A stretch of DNA of 64,000 bases from Marinilabilia rubra (lineage in GTDB: Bacteria; Bacteroidota; Bacteroidia; Bacteroidales; Marinilabiliaceae), in the NCBI RefSeq assembly GCF_003121985.1, contig NZ_QEWP01000003.1, forward strand, positions 1 through 64,000, in the 5' to 3' direction. Under the pieces are notes generated by a model, which was not told the DNA's origin, did not search any database, and was given only the letters and a program-made list of their open reading frames with translations. Numbering within the stretch: the stretch's first letter is position 1; every line of letters begins with the position of its first letter. A program made the translations under genes and the position numbers. This document shows, piece after piece, positions 47,354 through 57,253 of this stretch.

Positions 47354-47962
47354 ATGTTTTCAGGAATAGTAGAAGAAGCTGCTACTGTGGTTGCGGTTGA
47401 AAAAGACAAGGGAAATGTGGATTTGACCCTTAAGTGTTCGTTCACCAGCGAACTGAAGATTGATCAAAGTATTTCGCACAATGGTGTTTGTCTGACAGTG
47501 GTAAAAAAAGAGGGCGACAACTATACCGTTACCGCCATTGGTGAAACACTAGAAAAATCGAATTTGGGGCTTTTACAACCCGGAGATAAAGTAAATCTCG
47601 AGCGTAGCATGCCCATGAATGGAAGGCTTGACGGACATATCGTTCAAGGGCACGTGGATCAAACAGCAAGATGCACTGAAGTCAAAGAAGCCGACGGAAG
47701 CTGGTATTTTACTTTTCAGTACGACATCAATAAGGAAATGGCATCCCAGGGATACATGACTGTGGAAAAAGGCTCCGTTTGTGTGAATGGAGTAAGTCTG
47801 ACAGTCGTAAACAGCCGTGATAACAAATTTTCCGTGGCGATTATTCCCTATACCTACGAATACACCAACTTCCATCAAATAAAAGAGGGCACAGTAATAA
47901 ACCTTGAGTTTGATATATTAGGAAAATACATCAGTCGAATCATGCATTTCCGGCAACAATAA
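47354..47962 (+). CDS. ribE: Riboflavin synthase, alpha chain
   Basis: Dismutates two 6,7-dimethyl-8-ribityllumazine molecules to riboflavin. 202 residues with two tandem lumazine-binding domains: the first starts MFSGIVEE with SHNGVCLTVV, GHIVQGHVDQ in the middle, the second has VEKGSVCVNGVSLTVV and ends in FDILGKYISRI. Both domains look intact. No FMN riboswitch is visible upstream. Confidence 0.95.
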   Translation: MFSGIVEEAATVVAVEKDKGNVDLTLKCSFTSELKIDQSISHNGVCLTVVKKEGDNYTVTAIGETLEKSNLGLLQPGDKVNLERSMPMNGRLDGHIVQGHVDQTARCTEVKEADGSWYFTFQYDINKEMASQGYMTVEKGSVCVNGVSLTVVNSRDNKFSVAIIPYTYEYTNFHQIKEGTVINLEFDILGKYISRIMHFRQQ

Positions 47963-47973
47963 ACCAATCGGAT

Positions 47974-48140
47974 TTAGAAACTGTTTAAGTTTTATCCTTT
48001 GGGATGTTTCCTGGTCTTGAGCTCTTATACTTCGTCAAAATCTCCTTAAATAGCGTTGCTATTCGTGTCAATTTTGACTTGTCTAAGAACTCAATTCTTC
48101 AAAAACATCCTCCAAAAACAAAATTTAAACAGTTTCTTAG
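47974..48140. repeat. MITE-like element with terminal inverted repeats
   Basis: About 165 bp bounded by inverted TTAGAAACTGTTTAA (from 47974) and TTAAACAGTTTCTTA (to 48139), the similarity continuing inward for ~40 bases (GTTTTATCC-TTGGGATGTTT against GTTTTTGGAGGATGTTTTT). The centre has an inverted pair GTCAAAAT/ATTTTGAC. It does not code for a protein. Ends and size fit a non-autonomous transposable element. Confidence 0.65.
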
Positions 48141-48233
48141 TCCCCGATCAAATATTAACATACATTATTAGCACCTCTGAACATTTTTTTCTAAATTGGA
48201 TATTCTTCCCTAACAAAAAACCGGGTGCTGATA

Positions 48234-50120
48234 ATGTATGGATATCGACGAAAACTGATAGTGCTAATGGTTGTTCTGGTCGCCGTAGCCATTCTTTTGG
48301 CAGGCTTACCGGGAATTTACTTTGCACAACACAAAGCCCAGAATGATGCAGTCACTCAAATGCGTCAACTCACTCAGCTGGCATCTGAAAGCATTGAAAA
48401 TCAAATCTCCGAAACGCAAGCTACATCAAAAGCCCTTGAAGCAGCATTACGAAGTTCTTTTAATCTGCAGGAAGACTTCAAAGATCCGCAATCTTTAAAC
48501 CAGTTTAAAGAAAAGTTTATCCCTCAGGTTTCTGAAATCCTTCATCTTTTAAGACCTATGAGTCTTTGGATTGTTTTTGATTCAGAAAAAGTGCCGGGAG
48601 CTCATACCATAAGCTTTGTGGATAAAAACCAAAACGGGGTTTATTCAAGAATTAAAGAGTATGATATAAATCAAAAAGACTTACAACACCCCACCATGGA
48701 CTGGTGGACAAATGCCCGGGCTAAAGGGCAAACCTGGACTGACCCCTATTACTGGCAAAAATGGGAAATGGAATTGATATCCTATTCACGAGCCGTAAAT
48801 ATCGATTCCGTCTTTATTGGATGCCTGGGTTCAGATATAAAGTTCCCGGAGCTTGGATCTTTACTGGATTCTGTGCATACTTTTGCAACAGGTCACCTTT
48901 TTCTTTTAAATGAAAACCGCGAGATTGTCTACGCATCAAATGATTCCCCGGGCGTAACTTTAAAGGACAGGGAGGCAGTAGAGAATGTGGTTAAAACCGG
49001 GAATGAGTTTGCTTTTATGGAAGACGGCTCCAACCAATGGGCCATTTCCACTGAAAGACTATCCAATAATTGGACCGTAGCTTTTTCTGTTTCGGAAGAA
49101 GAGTTTTTTTCCGGTGTGGATAACCTGATTTATACGCTAATGATCATTTTTGCACTGGGATTTTCGGTTGCTGTAATTCTGGCCATTTCCTTTAGTAATT
49201 ACATTACCAATCCGGTTCAGAAATTATTAATAAAATTCAGAAAAGCCACTAATGGGGATTTAAGCGTAAGAGCAGATATACACACCAAAGATGAAATGGA
49301 GGAGCTCGGCAATCATTTTAACAAAATGATGAATGCCCTGCAGAAAAACTTTGAGGAATTGAGCCTTACTCAACAAAAGCTTCGAAGGGAAAAAGAACGG
49401 GCACAGGAATCAGACGGATTAAAATCCTCCTTTCTTGAAAATCTCAGCCATGAAATACGTACCCCTTTAATGGCCATTGTCGGTTTTTCGGAACTTATGG
49501 CAGACCCGGCTTCATCTGCAGATGAGCGGGAAAAGTTTTTTTCTCACATTGCATACAATAGTAACCAACTGGTACGTTTTATTGAAGACACCCTGCTTTT
49601 TTCGCAACTTGAAAAAGGGCAAACCCCGGTTCGGTTAAGCAGGGTAAACATCAAACAGGTTTTATGGGAACTTAATGAGGAATTTGAAAACAGACGAAAA
49701 ACCGAGAAACCGCATCTGTTTTTCAGAACCCTTTCGGACTCTTGTGAGCAAAGTCTGACAAGCGACCCCTCGTTGCTAAAAAGACTTATCAGGTACCTTT
49801 TGGACAATGCTTTTAAGTTTACCGACTCCGGCGGCATAACGCTTTTATGCCAAAAAACGAACCACCATTTTCAGATAAGTGTTTCTGACAGTGGCATTGG
49901 CATATCAAGTGATAAAACCGAATTGGTATTCAAGAAGTTTTGCAAAGCCATAGAAACCAACGACCGCGTTTACGACGGGGCAGGAATAGGACTTACCAAT
50001 GCCCGCGGCTTGGCGTTGCTCCTGGAAGGAACCATTGAGTTAACCTCCACACCGGGAGAAGGCACAACCGTTACCGTTTCATTTCCTTTACACGAACACG
50101 AACCTAATGCGTATTCTTAA
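48234..50120 (+). CDS. Cache-HAMP sensor histidine kinase
   Basis: 628 residues from the ATG at 48234 (a GTG at 48225 would add three). First membrane helix about residues 8-28; an extracytoplasmic sensor of Cache type with MDWWTNARAKGQTWTDPYYW, as in double-Cache domains; second helix about 300-320; HAMP (VQKLLIKFRKATNGDLSVRA). HisKA has the phospho-accepting His406 in NLSHEIRTPL. The ATPase domain has N box RYLLDNAFKF, G1 DSGIGIS and G2 GAGIGLTNA. No receiver domain and no response regulator gene adjacent, so it is an orphan kinase. The downstream deacetylase gene overlaps its end by 14 bp. Confidence 0.92.
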   Translation: MYGYRRKLIVLMVVLVAVAILLAGLPGIYFAQHKAQNDAVTQMRQLTQLASESIENQISETQATSKALEAALRSSFNLQEDFKDPQSLNQFKEKFIPQVSEILHLLRPMSLWIVFDSEKVPGAHTISFVDKNQNGVYSRIKEYDINQKDLQHPTMDWWTNARAKGQTWTDPYYWQKWEMELISYSRAVNIDSVFIGCLGSDIKFPELGSLLDSVHTFATGHLFLLNENREIVYASNDSPGVTLKDREAVENVVKTGNEFAFMEDGSNQWAISTERLSNNWTVAFSVSEEEFFSGVDNLIYTLMIIFALGFSVAVILAISFSNYITNPVQKLLIKFRKATNGDLSVRADIHTKDEMEELGNHFNKMMNALQKNFEELSLTQQKLRREKERAQESDGLKSSFLENLSHEIRTPLMAIVGFSELMADPASSADEREKFFSHIAYNSNQLVRFIEDTLLFSQLEKGQTPVRLSRVNIKQVLWELNEEFENRRKTEKPHLFFRTLSDSCEQSLTSDPSLLKRLIRYLLDNAFKFTDSGGITLLCQKTNHHFQISVSDSGIGISSDKTELVFKKFCKAIETNDRVYDGAGIGLTNARGLALLLEGTIELTSTPGEGTTVTVSFPLHEHEPNAYS

Positions 50121-51003
50121 CAAACTACTTTTTCAAAACATTCGTTATTCTGGCATTTCAGCCTTTACAAGAAATACTCTCCAAAAGAGAAAAGTAACCA
50201 TCCTAATGTTTCACCAACCAAATCCGGTTTTTTTTGAAAAAGCGATCCTGGAACTGGGAAAGAGGTATAACTTTATTTCTTTTGACGATTTCCTGAATTT
50301 TCAAGGTGGAAAAACAGAAGATCTGCCAACAAAATCTATGATTATAACATTGGATGATGGATGGAAAAGTAATTTTGACTTACTGCCTGTCATAAAAAAA
50401 CTCCGGACTCCGGTAGCGATATTTCTGATGAGCGGGCTCATTGATACTATGTTTTTACCCTGGTTTTCATTTGTTGATAACCGCCGTAAAAAGGAGTCCT
50501 TAAAAAAAGTATCGGACTCCGGCCGGATGGCAGAACTGAAGCATAAAGGTTTTGAAGAAACCAGGGAATTCAGTGAAAGAGTCATTCTCAACAAAGATGA
50601 GATCCGGGAGATGCAAGCCAGTGGATTGGTTACTTTTGGTTCACACACCTTGTTTCATCCAATTCTGCCTAAATGCAACGATGCCAAAGCTTCAAGAGAA
50701 ATTAATCTTTCGAAAGAAAATATTGAAGCCATTACAGGTATTGAATGCAATCTGTTTTCTTTCCCTAATGGGGAGTACAGCGAACGAGACATTCGACTCT
50801 GTCAGAAAGCAGGGTACAAAGCTGCCGTAACTTTAGATGTAGGATTCAACAAATCAGGATGCGACCTTTATCGTCTGAAACGCATTTCGGTGCCAGACCA
50901 AGGGTCTATCTCTGAATTACTGGTTAAATCGTCCGGTTTATGGGCATTTGTGAAAACATTTTTAGGCAGGCAAAAACGGACAAGGAGACATTCCGGCTTA
51001 TAA
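50107..51003 (+). CDS. Polysaccharide deacetylase family protein (NodB-like)
   Basis: 298 residues of the carbohydrate esterase 4 type. NodB motif 1 reads IITLDDGWKSNFD (TLDDG instead of TFDDG) and motif 2 FGSHTLFHPIL (S-H-x-x-x-H), so the Asp-His-His metal triad is conserved. SFPNGEYSERD is the usual later motif. No clear signal peptide; the basic N-terminus suggests cytoplasmic or membrane-edge location. The start overlaps the histidine kinase by 14 bp, so the two are translationally coupled. Substrate could be a lipid-linked or surface glycan. Confidence 0.87.
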   Translation: MRILNKLLFQNIRYSGISAFTRNTLQKRKVTILMFHQPNPVFFEKAILELGKRYNFISFDDFLNFQGGKTEDLPTKSMIITLDDGWKSNFDLLPVIKKLRTPVAIFLMSGLIDTMFLPWFSFVDNRRKKESLKKVSDSGRMAELKHKGFEETREFSERVILNKDEIREMQASGLVTFGSHTLFHPILPKCNDAKASREINLSKENIEAITGIECNLFSFPNGEYSERDIRLCQKAGYKAAVTLDVGFNKSGCDLYRLKRISVPDQGSISELLVKSSGLWAFVKTFLGRQKRTRRHSGL

Positions 51004-51009
51004 ATAAAA

Positions 51010-51037
51010 CACCCTCAAACCGCTTTGGCTTGAGGGT
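51010..51037. terminator. Terminator between the deacetylase and GH97 genes
   Basis: Stem ACCCTCAA / TTGAGGGT with an inner CCGCTTTGG loop. On the minus strand it is followed by GTTTTATTTAT, so it best terminates the minus-strand GH97 gene. Confidence 0.7.
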
Positions 51038-51080
51038 ATCTCCAAAATCAACAAATCTAAAAATCAGCCCTATTCATTGC

Positions 51081-53378
<2,298 letters not shown>

Positions 53379-53447
53379 CTACTTAAAAAATGTAAAAAAG
53401 CACGATAATATTTTTTCACCGGAGCTCCGCAAAGGTTTTCGGAAAAG

Positions 53448-53939
53448 TTAACTATTCTTCCAGGGCTTCTGAACAGAGACAACAAGTACAAAAAGTAATA
53501 ACAACAACTGAACTGTACCCCAAATGGCATTCATTTCCAGATTATGCTGAAAAGTATCATTGGAGAAGGCAGCTTTTCCCAGTTCATCTGCAATTTTCAC
53601 ATTTTCATTAACCCAGGGTCCAAGAAAAAAGGTTCCAAACAGAATCTGAGCTACCGTTAAGATCCACTTTACGATCATCCAGCGAAACTTAAAAAATCCG
53701 AACCTTGTCCATACCCCATAAATGATACCGATCAAAAGATTCCCCATGGCACCGGGGATAATTATAAAATCATCGATGATTTGAATGATTCGTGATTTCA
53801 TATACAACCCGTCTCCGGTTTCCGGATGAACTGAAAAAAGAACGATTGTTAAAGCAATGGCACCCCCTATCCACATCACCACAAATAAAAGGTGAACCAT
53901 TTTCAGAATGTTGAGCCCTTGTTTTTTTAATTTCTGCAT
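53448..53939 (-). CDS. Small four-helix membrane protein (DUF2269-like)
   Basis: 163 residues from the ATG at 53939 (MQKLKKQGLNILKMVHLLFV). Four hydrophobic helices are visible; the first has MVHLLFVVMWIGGAI, with His and Trp in the pattern H-x(7)-W-x-G common to DUF2269 and related haem/copper-type membrane proteins. The others are IIPGAMGNLLIGIIYGV, ILTVAQILFGTFFL and VQLLLLLFVLVVSV. An ATG at 54044 would add an unrelated basic stretch. Function unknown; no operon partner. Confidence 0.7.
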   Translation of the reverse strand: MQKLKKQGLNILKMVHLLFVVMWIGGAIALTIVLFSVHPETGDGLYMKSRIIQIIDDFIIIPGAMGNLLIGIIYGVWTRFGFFKFRWMIVKWILTVAQILFGTFFLGPWVNENVKIADELGKAAFSNDTFQHNLEMNAIWGTVQLLLLLFVLVVSVQKPWKNS

Positions 53940-54053
53940 AAGAATTATTTTTATGCCTCCGCAAGAAAACTCCATTCTTCTCCTATTTGGCAAGCCTCGA
54001 AGATGAAGCGTTCTTAAAACAGACTTGAGATTTCTTGTTTGCACTATATTTCA

Positions 54054-54294
54054 GGGAGCACCAAAAAACGCCTATATCATTAGCTATTAAAACATTACCC
54101 CCTCAACAAACACTTAAGTGCAAGGTTTTTTCACAATAAACTCGAATTTCTTTGCACTTGATTATATGAAAATGGCTAATCAAAAGAACCAAATTTAATT
54201 CACCACCACAATCTCGAAGTATCTCAATAATACTTCGATTGGGCGGCTTGTAAATTCTGCCCTTTTGACTTTTTCAGCAGCTCCTGTCTTAATT
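54054..54294 (+). repeat. Dispersed repeat family R1, copy C
   Basis: About 240 bp, same orientation as copies B and D. Carries GGGAGCACC-AAAAACGCC, CAACAAACACTTAAGTGCAAGG, TTTGCACTTGATTATATG, then the second hairpin AATCTCGAAGTAT-CAATAATACTTCGATT and the end CTTTTGACTTTTTCAGCAG. Inserted between the membrane protein and HD hydrolase genes. Confidence 0.7.
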
Positions 54295-54351
54295 CCCCAA
54301 AATTTATTTTTCCGATGATGATGGAAGACATATACACTGCGTCGACAAATT

Positions 54352-55014
54352 CTAAGATCGCCCCTGCCACTCTTCATAAAACTGATCAAGGTAAGTAATC
54401 ATAAACTGATGCCGCCTTTTAGCTATTGATTTTCCTGTTTGGGTATTCATGAGATCTTTTAACAAAAGCAATTTTTCATAGAAATGATTGATCGTGGGAG
54501 CTGTGCTATTCTTATAATGCTCTTTAGTCATACCAACTTTGGCGGGAATTTCGGGATTGTAAATTTCCCGGTTTTTGTAGCCACCGAAATTGAATGTACG
54601 AGAAATGCCAATAGCCCCCATTGCATCAAGGCGGTCGGCATCCTGAATTATATCCAGTTCAATGGACTTAAAGCTATTGTTATTTCTTTTTCTGAAAGAC
54701 ACGTGGAGAATGATGTTGCGAACATGGTCAATAATATGGGATTTTACTCCCAGATTCATCAAAAATTCACATGCTACCTGAGGCCCCAATTCTTCGTTAC
54801 CATCATGGAATTTGGCATCTGCAATATCGTGAAGCAAGGCACCTATCTCTACCACAAACCGATCGCAGGGTTCTTTTTCAGCAATGGTTTTGCACAAATT
54901 CCAAACACGGTAAATATGCCACCAGTCGTGACCACCTTCAGCTCCCTGAAGAGTTTCTCTAACAAATGCAACTGTAGAATCAATAATATTTTGTTGAGAT
55001 TGTGTCATAATCAA
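54352..55014 (-). CDS. HD-domain phosphohydrolase (YedJ-like)
   Basis: 220 residues. The HD metal site is formed by GGHDWWHIYRVW (first His), ALLHDIADAKFHDG (H-D) and DIIQDADRLDAMGAIGISRTF (Asp). The layout, including the C-terminal NHFYEKLLLLKDLMNTQTGK, matches the YedJ group of small soluble HD hydrolases. Substrate not known; nucleotides or phosphate esters are typical. No partner gene. ATG at 55014 or 55008, equally possible. Confidence 0.9.
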   Translation of the reverse strand: MIMTQSQQNIIDSTVAFVRETLQGAEGGHDWWHIYRVWNLCKTIAEKEPCDRFVVEIGALLHDIADAKFHDGNEELGPQVACEFLMNLGVKSHIIDHVRNIILHVSFRKRNNNSFKSIELDIIQDADRLDAMGAIGISRTFNFGGYKNREIYNPEIPAKVGMTKEHYKNSTAPTINHFYEKLLLLKDLMNTQTGKSIAKRRHQFMITYLDQFYEEWQGRS

Positions 55015-55154
55015 TAGATCGTTAGAGTTTTAGACACCTGTCAGGTTAGATGCAAGACAAATACTAAAACACTGATAACCTGTAAATTAACCTAAACCAA
55101 CATGCACTTGCAAACAGTTGAACAAGCATGTTGTGAAATTTCAACGGAGTATTG
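55013..55154. repeat. Dispersed repeat family R3, copy 2
   Basis: Shares ATAGATCGTTAGA, TTAGATGCAAGA and the exact 19-bp AAATTTCAACGGAGTATTG (55136-55154) with 4739-4871. Between them CATGCACTTG...CAAGCATG forms an imperfect hairpin. It starts directly at the 5' end of the HD hydrolase gene. Confidence 0.55.
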
Positions 55155-55273
55155 ATAATAATATTGACTGAAAAAAGTGGTTTACTCCGAATTTCAATGC
55201 CCAATGATACAACTTATTTGGATCATTCCCCAAATGATATTCATCCAATGGAATATAAATATAAACTTACACA

Positions 55274-55415
55274 GGGAGCGCTGAAAAACGCTTATATTAT
55301 TATCTATCGAAACCTTAATACACCTCAACAAACACTTAAGTGCAAGGTTATTTCACAATAAACTCGAATTTCTTTGCACTTGATTATATGAAATTGGCTA
55401 ATCAAAAGAACAAAT
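55274..55415 (+). repeat. Dispersed repeat family R1, copy D (truncated)
   Basis: Left ~140 bp of R1: GGGAGCGCTGAAAAACGC, CCTCAACAAACACTTAAGTG, CAAGGTTATTTCACAATAAA, TTTCTTTGCACTTGATTATA and GGCTAATCAAAAGAAC, then the match ends. The second hairpin and right end are missing. The rest of this 560-bp gap (55416-55576) shows nothing recognisable. Confidence 0.7.
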
Positions 55416-55576
55416 GACAATATCAGCCCTGGCCAACGGTGGAGCTTTTTAAAAAGTTTTCCTTTAGCCATTGGAAGAATATAGTTGATAGTTATAGGGC
55501 GCAGTGAATAATGTTGCCCTTTTCAAAGCCCCCTGCCCCAGCAAATAGAAGGTATGAGTTCAGTGCAGGCTTAAAA

Positions 55577-56020
55577 TCAGTGCCCCATCACACTGTTTAG
55601 CACAGCTTTACCGTCCCGGATTTTGGCAGCTAAAGACTGGATTGTCGAATTCTTCACAATCCTCTCATAACCACCCCTGACTTCCAGATATTGATCATGA
55701 AGGGGACAAGGATTATCATCGCTGCAACTCTTCATCCCGAAACCGCACCGGTGAAAAATCCCTTCTCCTTCCACACACTGAATGATTTGGAAAAGTGTTA
55801 CATCCTCATCTTCCCCGGAAAAGAAAAAACCCCCACCCCTGCCTTTGGCAGAGTGGAGCAACTTGCTTTTGGTAAGCGCTTGCAAAATTTTGGCTGTAAA
55901 GGCCACCGGAGCTTCGATGTGTTCAGCCACATCACCTACTCCGGGCCTTTTATTTTCCCAGTTTTGCAACTGCACCGAAACCATTGCTCTTATGGCGTAT
56001 TCCGAACTCTTTGAAAGCAT
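55577..56020 (-). CDS. Rrf2 family transcriptional regulator with Fe-S-type cysteines
   Basis: 147 residues from the ATG at 56020 (MLSKSSEYAIRAMVSVQ), the family N-terminus; an ATG at 56071 adds 17 unrelated residues. Winged-helix part: VAEHIEAPVAFTAKILQALT, AKGRGGGFFF. Cysteines in HRCGFGMKSCSDDNPCPLH are spaced C-x6-C-x5-C as in Fe-S-binding IscR/NsrR-type sensors. It lies downstream of the RIC gene on the same strand; an NO- or redox-sensing role (NsrR-like) is inferred from that pairing. Confidence 0.9.
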   Translation of the reverse strand: MLSKSSEYAIRAMVSVQLQNWENKRPGVGDVAEHIEAPVAFTAKILQALTKSKLLHSAKGRGGGFFFSGEDEDVTLFQIIQCVEGEGIFHRCGFGMKSCSDDNPCPLHDQYLEVRGGYERIVKNSTIQSLAAKIRDGKAVLNSVMGH

Positions 56021-56257
56021 GTAACTAATGTGTTGTTTATGAAGTTGTGCAAAGATAGGACTTTTTGACAAAAGCAGAGAGCAAGTAAGCAGAGAGCTTT
56101 AGACAAAAAGAATATATTGCTAAACTCCAGGGGGCTTTAGATAAATCAGGCAGAACTCAACACCCCGTCTTCTTCGTTCATAATTGGTCCAATATCCTTT
56201 CATACTCTTCACTTAGCAATCCTATCTGCAGCATACACTCTCTCCATGCACTGTGCT

Positions 56258-56980
56258 CTATGCACCATAGGCTACCTCCAGTTTCACCGCCTCTGGAAAA
56301 AGAATATTATTCTCGAGGTGAATGTGACGATGCAGGTCTTCCTCAAACTCCTGCAACGTGCGCATGGTCACTTCGTAGGTATTGCAGCCGTCATCCGGAA
56401 CCTGATAACCTTTTGTAATTTCAGAAATCGTTTTGAAACGATTACCCTCTGCATCGTGCTCTGCAAACATCACTTGTATGGGAGAATCTACTCCCTGGAG
56501 CTGACTAAGATCTACTTTCTCACCCTTTTTTGCGGCCACCAACTTCCTAACCTGGGGGAAAAGCACCAGTTCTTCTTTCATCAGGTGCATACTCAAATTC
56601 TCTGCACTCTCGAAAAACATTTTCTTTACATCTACCAGCTCGGGATGATTTTCTCCATGAACATCGGCCAGTTTTTCCAGCTTGGCCTTCAAAAAAGGAA
56701 TTTTCTCCTTTACATACGTGTGATGTCTCTTTTCAATGTAATCGGCCAGTTGATCCAACTCCAGACTTTGAATAAAACGGGCATCAAAATCCTCCTCCTG
56801 CATCAGAGTCTCCAGTTTGGGAATCAGCTGATCTACCTCCACCGAAGCATTTTTGCAAGCTTCATCCAGAGTAATGTTACCGCCACAGCAAAAGTCAATA
56901 TTATGATTCTCAAGAACAGGTGCTGCTTTGTAATTCTCCTTTACAATGTCTCCTACAATGGTATTTTCATCTATTTGCAT
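56258..56980 (-). CDS. ric: Iron-sulfur cluster repair di-iron protein (RIC)
   Basis: Repairs Fe-S clusters damaged by NO or oxidants (YtfE/ScdA/DnrN family). 240 residues from the ATG at 56980; an ATG at 57010 would lie over the -7 promoter box. The N-terminal ScdA domain has NIDFCCGGNITLDEAC. The hemerythrin-like four-helix domain has its His/Glu ligands in HHTYVKEKIPFLK, HLMKEELVLFPQ, MFAEHDAEGNRF and HRHIHLENNILFPEA. Followed on the same strand by an Rrf2 regulator gene, probably its controller. Confidence 0.94.
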   Translation of the reverse strand: MQIDENTIVGDIVKENYKAAPVLENHNIDFCCGGNITLDEACKNASVEVDQLIPKLETLMQEEDFDARFIQSLELDQLADYIEKRHHTYVKEKIPFLKAKLEKLADVHGENHPELVDVKKMFFESAENLSMHLMKEELVLFPQVRKLVAAKKGEKVDLSQLQGVDSPIQVMFAEHDAEGNRFKTISEITKGYQVPDDGCNTYEVTMRTLQEFEEDLHRHIHLENNILFPEAVKLEVAYGA

Positions 56981-57007
56981 AGCGTCTTGTTTTAATGATT
57001 GATGATG

Positions 57008-57037
57008 CAAATATAGAGTTTTTGTTTAAAAGGACAA
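57008..57037 (-). promoter_or_regulatory. Promoter of the ric gene
   Basis: On the minus strand TTG (57035-57037), 19 bases, then TATATTTG (57008-57015). Transcription would start near 57001, which rules out the upstream ATG at 57010 and supports the start at 56980. No obvious palindromic operator overlaps it. Confidence 0.7.
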
Positions 57038-57253
57038 GGGGGTCTTTTTATCTTTTAAATATGTGTTAAGATGGGACTCAAAAAGAATACTCCCAGAAAC
57101 CGGGCATAGGCCAACCTTACCGGAACAATGGCGCAACAGGTGCCGGTAGAAAATCAAATCCATTGTGTTCCGAATAAATTGTATTCCTGTTTCCCTTTAA
57201 TCTAACGAACTGTTGTATCTTTCAAGCGTCAAAAAATGCAACATTTACAGGCG

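Noticed and set aside
56246-56995. 249-residue plus-strand open frame opposite the ric gene
   Set aside because: It is antisense to a well-supported hemerythrin-like gene, and its Leu/His/Phe-rich translation matches no family.
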